Shown in pieces: positions 33,019 through 39,125 of a stretch of 39,125 bases of DNA. Made by a program: the position numbers and the translations under genes. How positions within the stretch are numbered: the stretch's first letter is position 1; each line of letters opens with the position of its first letter. The stretch is taken from contig JAJZCB010000027.1 of the NCBI GenBank assembly GCA_021846285.1, positions 1 to 39,125 of the forward strand. Reading direction: 5' to 3'. The notes below the pieces were generated by a model. The model did not search any database. It had not been told where the DNA came from and worked only from the letters and a program-made list of their open reading frames with translations. This DNA is from Bacillota bacterium. Lineage in GTDB: Bacteria > Bacillota > Bacilli > Alicyclobacillales > SLC66.

Positions 33019-35007
33019 GTGCCAAGAGAATATCTATCCATGTTTATCGACGAAACCCGTGAGCATCTCCAGATATGGTCGGACGGTCTTATGGAAGTGG
33101 AGAGAGCAGGAGACCTGTCCACCATCGCCAATGTGTTTCGGGCCGCTCATACTATTAAAGGCATGGCCATGACCATGGGTTTTTCTCGAATGAGCGATAT
33201 TACGCACCACGCGGAGCATTTGCTGGAAGACTTGCGGCAACAGCGCATCGCGAGTTCCCCGGCGGTGATCGGCGCGCTTTTGCACGCCCTGGATACACTT
33301 GAGACCCTCGTGGACGCGATAGCAGACACCGGGATGGAACCCGATTTGCCGCTCCATGAGACGTTAGAGGAACTTGCGAGCGCTCTCGCCCCGGAGATGG
33401 CGATCGCCTCACCACCTCCCGGGAAACCCTCTCTTCCGGCTGCGGCAGAGTTCCCAGGACCTGAGACTGTTGCCGTACTAAGGACGATCATCGATAGCGG
33501 CCATCGTATATACCAGATTCACCTTGGTTTTACAGAGGACTGTCTCATGCCGATGGCCAGATTCGCTCAGTGGCTGCAGCGCATCGATCAAAACGACGTG
33601 CTGTCCATGTATCCCGACGCAGTAGTGCTTGAATCAGGGCACTATGCAGGAGACATCAAGGTACTGCTTGCATCCACGGAAGACAGAGCCACTGTGGAAG
33701 GTGTTCTGGGGGAGATTTCGGAACTCGTTGTCCAGTCGATCACAGAGTGGGCGGACGAGAACCAGCCCGGCGTACTTTCGCCGTCAACCCCCGCTCATCA
33801 GGAGGCGGCAACGGGAGATCTCGCCAACAGCGACAGTTCGATGCCACTGAACAAAGCCACTGAACGGTCGCAACGAAAGCACGGCTCGACTGTACGGGTG
33901 GATACCGACAAACTTGATCAGCTAATGAGCCTGGTCGCCGAACTGGTCATCGATAAAACTCGTCTGGAACGCATCCAATCAGACATAGATCACAGCGGCC
34001 TCAGCGACACCGTCGATCACCTGAGCACACTGTCAGGCCAGTTGCAGGAGTTGATCATGTCCACACGCCTGGTTCCCCTTCAGACAGTATTTAGCCGCTT
34101 TCCGCGAATGATGAGAGACACAGCCCAACAATTGGGGAAATTGCTTGATTTCGTCATCGAGGGCGAAGCCACGGAACTTGACCGCGCCGTGGTCGAAGAA
34201 ATTGGGGACCCGATTATGCATATGCTGCGAAATGCCCTGGATCATGGATTAGAACTTCCTGCCGACCGGGCTGCAAAGGGGAAACCCCCGACTGGACGCA
34301 TTGTGCTACGCGCCTTTGCCTCGGGCAATCATGTCTTCATTGAAGTGGAAGATGACGGGAAGGGCATAGACCTGCAGAGGGTCGTCGCCAAAGCCATGGA
34401 CCGCGGACTCGTGGATAGACACACCGCGTTGTCAGATCAACAGATCCAGCAACTGCTGTTTACTCCGGGATTCACGACGACCGACACTGTGAGCGATCTG
34501 TCAGGCCGCGGAGTAGGTCTGGACGCCGTCAAGAACAAGGTAGAATCGCTGTCTGGAAAAATCGATACACACAGTGAACTTGGCAAAGGCACTCGCTTCA
34601 CCGTGCGGTTGCCCATGACTCTCGCCATCATGACCGGTCTGCTGGTGCGCATCGGCGACAATCCTTACTTGATCCCGGTGAACAGCATTGGTGAGACTGC
34701 CATCCTGAAAACAACGCAAACAGTAGGGGGCAGAGAGACCGTCGTCTGGCGAGGAAGGGTCGTAGATGTCGTCCGCTCCCGTCAACTATTCGCGGAAAGT
34801 GGTCAAGGTCAGGAACGTCATATTGTGTTTATCAATAGAGGGGATCGCGTGGCAGGCCTTGTTGTGGACGAGCTGCTCAATCAGTCAGAAGTCGTTGTCA
34901 AGGCGCTTGACAACAAACTCACAGCAATTCCCTATTTTTCCGGAGCGACGATATTGGGTGATGGAGAAGTGGCGCTGATCATCGATCCAAACGCATTTAT
35001 GGAGTGA
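33019..35007 (+). CDS. cheA: Chemotaxis histidine kinase CheA
   Basis: A 662-residue CheA with all usual domains: P1/HPt (1-105) with phospho-accepting His44 in [10 protein letters not shown], a P2-like region (about 150-245), P3 dimerisation helices (290-355), P4 ATPase (N-box RNALDHG at 404-410, DDGKGID at 445-451, GRGVGLD at 496-502) and a C-terminal CheW-like P5 (about 530-662). The GTG start lies behind GGGAGTGA. The P2 region resembles the CheY-docking fold, so a CheY partner is expected, but none is in this window. It heads a three-gene operon. Confidence 0.95.
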   Translation: MPREYLSMFIDETREHLQIWSDGLMEVERAGDLSTIANVFRAAHTIKGMAMTMGFSRMSDITHHAEHLLEDLRQQRIASSPAVIGALLHALDTLETLVDAIADTGMEPDLPLHETLEELASALAPEMAIASPPPGKPSLPAAAEFPGPETVAVLRTIIDSGHRIYQIHLGFTEDCLMPMARFAQWLQRIDQNDVLSMYPDAVVLESGHYAGDIKVLLASTEDRATVEGVLGEISELVVQSITEWADENQPGVLSPSTPAHQEAATGDLANSDSSMPLNKATERSQRKHGSTVRVDTDKLDQLMSLVAELVIDKTRLERIQSDIDHSGLSDTVDHLSTLSGQLQELIMSTRLVPLQTVFSRFPRMMRDTAQQLGKLLDFVIEGEATELDRAVVEEIGDPIMHMLRNALDHGLELPADRAAKGKPPTGRIVLRAFASGNHVFIEVEDDGKGIDLQRVVAKAMDRGLVDRHTALSDQQIQQLLFTPGFTTTDTVSDLSGRGVGLDAVKNKVESLSGKIDTHSELGKGTRFTVRLPMTLAIMTGLLVRIGDNPYLIPVNSIGETAILKTTQTVGGRETVVWRGRVVDVVRSRQLFAESGQGQERHIVFINRGDRVAGLVVDELLNQSEVVVKALDNKLTAIPYFSGATILGDGEVALIIDPNAFME

Positions 35008-35065
35008 CGTCAGAACGATCTTTCCACCTGACGGGGATGGGCACAATGAAAAAGGTGGTATTCTC

Positions 35066-36775
35066 ATGGTAAGCATTCGCATGAAACTCGTCATTTCAGC
35101 GCTCGCGGCAAGCATCATATTTGTCATCACGATTGGACTTGTCGCTCAGCAGTATGGACGGTCACAAACGCAGGCCCTGAACATCCTGACCGGTGATGAT
35201 CGAATCCTGACCGCCATTGAGACCGTCGATCATCTGGTGCGGTCGGCGGATGATCAGAGCGCCCGTTACCTGATGGCGACCGGAAACCAGGAGCAGACCT
35301 ACATGAACGAATATCAGGCAGATCTCACGGGAATTACCGCCCATGTTGAGAGCTTGCTCACGTTGATCAAACAGAGTTCACCCAGTCAACAGGCGATCTA
35401 CAACCGTGACCTGAAAACGTTCGAGCAAAACTGGTCTTCGTATCTGCTAAAGAATTACCAGTGGATGACCATGATCGATACCAGTCAACAGCGAACGCAA
35501 GCGCAGGCCGACTTCGTGAAAATTCCACTGAGTCCGATTACGCGATCGCTCACTGACTTCACCACAAGCGTCAGGCTTAACCGAACCACCGCACAGGCGG
35601 CTTTCGAAAAGAACATGGCCTCTGCGCGTCTGACCGCGCTTATCGGCACCATCATCGCTCTCATCGTAGCGCTGGCGCTCCAGATTGCGCTCTCCGCGCA
35701 ACTCACGGCCGGCGTACGGCGCGTCGTCGAACTCGCCAAAGACATGGCCAAAGGCCAGTTCACTCATTCGTACCAAGGCCCTGTGCCAAGTGACGAAACG
35801 GGGGAACTTCTCAAGGCGTTTGGGCAAATGGAGCTTGCCATGGCGCAATTGATCGGCGAAATACAAAACACCGCAAGCGAGCTCGCGGGCACGAGTGAAG
35901 AAATGAACGCGACCACGGAGGAGGTCGCCTCCGCCGCCGGTCATCTGGCAGAATCGGCTATGCACGTCAGTGAAGCAGCCGACCTGCAAAACGCGCACAT
36001 TAACGCCATGGAAGCCGTCTTGCAGCAAGTTCTCTCGGCCATTTCAACTGTCGAGGAGAGTGCGCTCGCAACTTCACGGTTAGTCACTGAACTCGTAAAC
36101 AAAAATACACAGGGTGACTCGGTTGTCAAGCGCACTCTGTCCCAGATGAATCTGATTGCAGACAATGTGGAAAGCAACCAGGTGCGCATCGACCGACTGG
36201 GCGCACGTTCGAACGAAATCGGTGAAATCATCCAGTTCATTGACGATCTCGCTGAACAGACCAACCTACTCGCTCTAAACGCTGCCATCGAGGCCGCGCG
36301 GGCAGGCGAACAGGGGCGCGGATTTGCCGTCGTCGCCGATGAGGTGCGAAAACTCGCGGAAAAATCACGCGCGGCGTCATCGGACATTGCAAAACTGATA
36401 GTACTCATCCAACAGGAGACAGCCGCTTCTGTCAGGGCCGCAAATGAAGAAAAGAAACAGGTCGACGCCGGCACCGCAGCCATGACAGAAGTCAGCGGTA
36501 TATTTGCCGTCATTGACTCGTCCGTCAAGGATGTATCGGAGCACACCGCGGAAGTCTCGCTCTCTGCCACGCACATGGTCCGCCAAGCGATGGCCCTGCG
36601 CGAAGCTATGCAACACATGAGCGGACTGTCGTCGCAGGTCGCTGAGGAAATCATGACCGTTTCAGCAACGGCGCAAGAACAGACTGCGGCCACGGAAGAG
36701 ATCGCCGCCGCAGCGGCAACAGTGTCAGAACACGCGCAAACTCTCAACCGCCAGTCGCTGCGATTTCAAATCTAG
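35066..36775 (+). CDS. Methyl-accepting chemotaxis protein
   Basis: A 569-residue transducer: TM1 at about 7-28, an extracytoplasmic four-helix-bundle sensor (about 30-185, 4HB_MCP type), TM2 at 189-211, HAMP (212-265), and a coiled-coil signalling domain with the hairpin tip [33 protein letters not shown]. Possible methylation sites flank it (for example ATTEEVA and ATEEIAAA). The ATG at 35066 follows AAAGGTGG. It is placed between cheA and cheW, suggesting a dedicated array. The ligand is unknown. Confidence 0.95.
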   Translation: MVSIRMKLVISALAASIIFVITIGLVAQQYGRSQTQALNILTGDDRILTAIETVDHLVRSADDQSARYLMATGNQEQTYMNEYQADLTGITAHVESLLTLIKQSSPSQQAIYNRDLKTFEQNWSSYLLKNYQWMTMIDTSQQRTQAQADFVKIPLSPITRSLTDFTTSVRLNRTTAQAAFEKNMASARLTALIGTIIALIVALALQIALSAQLTAGVRRVVELAKDMAKGQFTHSYQGPVPSDETGELLKAFGQMELAMAQLIGEIQNTASELAGTSEEMNATTEEVASAAGHLAESAMHVSEAADLQNAHINAMEAVLQQVLSAISTVEESALATSRLVTELVNKNTQGDSVVKRTLSQMNLIADNVESNQVRIDRLGARSNEIGEIIQFIDDLAEQTNLLALNAAIEAARAGEQGRGFAVVADEVRKLAEKSRAASSDIAKLIVLIQQETAASVRAANEEKKQVDAGTAAMTEVSGIFAVIDSSVKDVSEHTAEVSLSATHMVRQAMALREAMQHMSGLSSQVAEEIMTVSATAQEQTAATEEIAAAAATVSEHAQTLNRQSLRFQI

Positions 36776-36806
36776 CCAGTATCACCGCATTGGAGGAGGC
36801 TTTCCC

Positions 36807-37187
36807 TTGAAACTCGTCAAGTTCCGCATCGCGCAGGAGTACTTTGCTCTCCCCATCGAGGCAATCCGGTCCATCGAACGTGTACCGACCGTTCGGCGTG
36901 TGCCGACAGCCCCGTCTCATATCCTCGGCATAACGAATCTCCGCGGTACAGTAGTGACAGTCATCGACATGCGGCAACGGCTTGGGGCGGTTCTCGCCCC
37001 TTGGGGAGATGATACCCGACTGCTCGTGACAAAGGATGCCGCGTACGTCGTCGACGAAGCACTCGACATTCTGGAAGTCGACGAGGCGCTCATAGAGTGG
37101 CGGAACAGAGAGGGAGATTCCGCCCACGGCGTGTTGCAGGAACACGATCATGTAGTGGGCGTGCTTCGGTTGGACGCGCTCGCGTAA
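36807..37187 (+). CDS. cheW: CheW-like coupling protein
   Basis: A 126-residue single CheW domain (KLVKFRIAQEYFALPIEAIRSIERVPTVRRVPTAPSHILGITNLRGTVVTVIDMRQRLG), which bridges the CheA P5 domain and the receptor tip. It is shorter than the usual 140-160 residues, mainly in the second half, and ends VLRLDALA. The TTG start has GGAGGAGG upstream. It closes the operon and converges on hemH, with 20 bases between the stop codons and no obvious terminator. Confidence 0.9.
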   Translation: MKLVKFRIAQEYFALPIEAIRSIERVPTVRRVPTAPSHILGITNLRGTVVTVIDMRQRLGAVLAPWGDDTRLLVTKDAAYVVDEALDILEVDEALIEWRNREGDSAHGVLQEHDHVVGVLRLDALA

Positions 37188-37207
37188 CAGCGGCGAGCGG
37201 GGAGCAA

Positions 37208-38158
37208 TCAATCCAGCCAGGCCTCGACAGCATCGGCGAGAGCCGCAATCAGCCTCCCGTCTGTGTTGAGTGAAGCCGTCCGCTCGAAATGGATCCCCAG
37301 CCCCCCGGCCCGCGCTGCTGCCTCGATATCCAGGTCGTACAGCACCTCAAGATGATCGGACACAAACCCGACAGGGCAGCTGAGAACCGCCCTGTACCCC
37401 TGCGTCGCCAGGTCGTCCAGCACCTGCAAAATGTCCGGACCCAACCACGGCTCTGCAGTGCGGCCCGCACTCTGCCAGCCCAATTGCCAGTCTGGCCAGC
37501 CGACGCGGACGGCTAGCGCTCTGCTCGTCTCCAGCAGTTGCGCAGGATACGGATCTCCCTGTTCCACGATCCGCGCGGGAAGGCTGTGGGCCGAAAAAAC
37601 GATCTTGAGGCGTTCCTTTTCTTCCTCAGAATAGCGACCCAGACTCACCTGCAGCCGCTCTTGCAGCGCATCCAACAATGCGTCCTGCAGATGCCACTGG
37701 CGCACGAACGACAGATCTTCGACGCCATACTGTGCCGCAGCTTCAGTGGCTTCCCGGATGTATACAGCAACGCTCATGGACGAATAGTGCGGCGCCAGCA
37801 CAATACCGACGCATCGTGTAACGCCCTCTCTCGCCATCTGCGCAACGACATCCGCGATGAATGGGGAGCAGTGCTTCATGCCCACATACACTCTGCACTC
37901 TCCATGACTCACGGCATCGCTTCCCCGCTCTGGACGGTGGCGTCGGTTCAACTCTTCCTCAAGCAATCGCGCCTGTTCCCGCGTAATCTGATTGAGCGGT
38001 GAACAGCCGCCGATCGCTTCATACCGACCCTTCAACTGATCCAGCAATTCCTTCGTGGGTGGGCGTCCGTGCCTGATGTGCGTGTAGTACGCTTCGATTT
38101 CATCCAGATTGGCAGGCGTTCCATACGCCATCAACAAGACGCCCAGCGCGTCTTTCAT
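37208..38158 (-). CDS. hemH: Ferrochelatase, probably coproporphyrin III type (CpfC)
   Basis: A 316-residue ferrochelatase inserting iron into a porphyrin. The catalytic His191 is in VFSAHSLPARI and Glu271 in VSDHLEVLYDLDIEA; LLMAYGTPANLDEIEAYYTHIRHGR opens the protein. In Bacillota this enzyme acts on coproporphyrin III in the coproporphyrin-dependent pathway, after which ChdC decarboxylates. Its start overlaps the hemE stop by four bases (ATGA), so translation is coupled. The usual hemY/cgoX gene does not follow here; the next gene on this side is convergent. Confidence 0.95.
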   Translation of the reverse strand: MKDALGVLLMAYGTPANLDEIEAYYTHIRHGRPPTKELLDQLKGRYEAIGGCSPLNQITREQARLLEEELNRRHRPERGSDAVSHGECRVYVGMKHCSPFIADVVAQMAREGVTRCVGIVLAPHYSSMSVAVYIREATEAAAQYGVEDLSFVRQWHLQDALLDALQERLQVSLGRYSEEEKERLKIVFSAHSLPARIVEQGDPYPAQLLETSRALAVRVGWPDWQLGWQSAGRTAEPWLGPDILQVLDDLATQGYRAVLSCPVGFVSDHLEVLYDLDIEAAARAGGLGIHFERTASLNTDGRLIAALADAVEAWLD

Positions 38159-39125
38159 GGACGGATTCCCTCGCTTCGTTCCATTAACTTTTGCCCGCTG
38201 TATTCATGTACAAAGGCCGTCAACCGCCGCAACTGGTCCACCTCAACCATTTTCAACACCCCATGACCCAGATTGAATATGAACCCTGGGTGCTGAATGC
38301 CCGCGTCGATGATCGCACGGACGCGCCGCTCCACTTCCGGCCACGGGCCCAACAGAACAGTTGGATCCAGATTGCCCTGCAGCGCAAGATCGTTCCCGAT
38401 TCGCTGACGCGCGGTGTGCACAGAGGTGCGCCAGTCGACGCCAATGACATCGGCGCCGGTTTCCCGCAAGAGCGGCAACAGATCCGCCGTCGTGACCCCG
38501 AAGTAAATCAGGGGGGCATTGAGATCCTTGAGGCTGGCGAAGATTTTTTTCATCGCAGGCAGGACATATTCCTGAAAATCCTCAGGGGCCAGACTCCCCA
38601 CCCAACTGTCAAAAATCTGAATTGCCGACGCCCCCGCCTGAATCTGAGCCCGCATGTAAACGATGATCATTGTCGCCAGTCGATCCATGAACTGTTGCCA
38701 GGTCTGTGGATCTCTGTACATCATGCTCTTTGTCAACAGGTGTTCTCGAGACGGTGCGCCCTCTATCATGTAACTCGCGAGGGTAAACGGACCGCCTGCA
38801 AACCCGATCAAAGGCACGGTGAGTTGGCCGTGCAACAGACGTATGGTCTCGAGAACATGAGGCAAATCGCGTTCAGGATCCACTTCCGTCAGTCTCGCAA
38901 CATCCTCTTGCGTGCGGACCGGCCGGTGAATCACCGGACCACGGTCCGCTTCGATTTCAAAGGGCACCCCCATGGCGCCAACGGGAATCATAATATCAGA
39001 GAACAGTATGGCGGCGTCAACCCCCAACTGCTGAACAGGAAGCATGCTTACCTGCGCGCATAATTCTGGCTGTTCGCAGATCTCCACCAGGCTGTACCGT
39101 TCCTTGATCTTGCGATACTCAGGCT
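38155..39125 (-). CDS. hemE: Uroporphyrinogen decarboxylase, 5' end outside window
   Basis: The C-terminal about 323 codons of uroporphyrinogen III decarboxylase, which makes coproporphyrinogen III. The frame enters from the window end reading PEYRKIKERYSLVEICEQPELC and is open throughout; the N-terminus with the RQAGR substrate loop is not included. Recognisable are ILFSDIMIPVGAMG with the family Asp, GFAGGPFTLASYMIEG, QIFDSWVGSLAPEDFQEYVLP, GVDWRTSVHTAR and QGNLDPTVLLGPW, ending FNLGHGVLKMVEVDQLRRLTAFVHEYSG. It overlaps hemH by four bases. Confidence 0.95.
   Translation of the reverse strand, partial: PEYRKIKERYSLVEICEQPELCAQVSMLPVQQLGVDAAILFSDIMIPVGAMGVPFEIEADRGPVIHRPVRTQEDVARLTEVDPERDLPHVLETIRLLHGQLTVPLIGFAGGPFTLASYMIEGAPSREHLLTKSMMYRDPQTWQQFMDRLATMIIVYMRAQIQAGASAIQIFDSWVGSLAPEDFQEYVLPAMKKIFASLKDLNAPLIYFGVTTADLLPLLRETGADVIGVDWRTSVHTARQRIGNDLALQGNLDPTVLLGPWPEVERRVRAIIDAGIQHPGFIFNLGHGVLKMVEVDQLRRLTAFVHEYSGQKLMERSEGIRP

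Overview
The window looks like chromosomal DNA of a spore-forming Bacillota, most likely Alicyclobacillaceae-like. The pointers are a CotS/YutH-type spore-coat kinase-fold protein, a Spo0E-type phosphatase motif, a CGC bacilliredoxin, a LysM-SleB cell-wall hydrolase, strong GGAGG ribosome-binding sites with many TTG/GTG starts, and a Bacillota-type heme pair. A secreted cupredoxin would fit an acidophile, but that is a guess. There is no rRNA, tRNA, CRISPR array or intact transposase or integrase.

Region 1 (1 to about 14.6 kb) is accessory DNA that is visibly more A+T-rich than the rest. Every gene is on the minus strand, and most are short stand-alone enzymes of families common in accessory gene pools: alpha/beta hydrolase, two DinB proteins, VOC, two tandem prenyltransferase-fold proteins, NUDIX, nucleotidyltransferase, DUF2268 protease, a retropepsin with its partner, a secreted copper-amine-oxidase-N-like protein, a TIGR00027-type methyltransferase, GNAT, MFS and SDR. 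Three are broken: the VOC gene has two in-frame stops, a methyltransferase has lost its SAM-binding core, and the MFS gene has lost its first three helices. The junctions between these genes share a diverged repeat. Its right end is close to CCCGTTACCTGAAKAA and lies just past the stop codon of the gene to its right. Its left end is close to TGCYCGA, and lengths cluster near 95 bp or near 60 bp. This layout resembles integron attC sites separating gene cassettes, which would be unusual in Bacillota. It is the main candidate for something undescribed here.

Region 2 (15 to 23.6 kb, minus strand) carries cell-envelope and spore functions: a secreted three-LysM protein behind a strong terminator, an L,D-transpeptidase with two peptidoglycan-binding domains, and a probable operon of response regulator, histidine kinase, gamma-glutamyltransferase and CotS-like protein ending in a good terminator. 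A secreted cupredoxin lies upstream.

Region 3 (23.9 to 37.2 kb, mostly plus strand) holds a DedA membrane protein, a fused two-domain ABC permease with an ATPase bearing a C-terminal AAA-associated domain (no binding protein nearby), a bacilliredoxin, a 2H phosphodiesterase (minus strand), ornithine aminotransferase, a Spo0E-like protein, a monofunctional transglycosylase, a LysM-SleB hydrolase, and a compact cheA-MCP-cheW cluster. Region 4 (37.2 kb to the end, minus strand) is hemE-hemH, with hemE running off the window.
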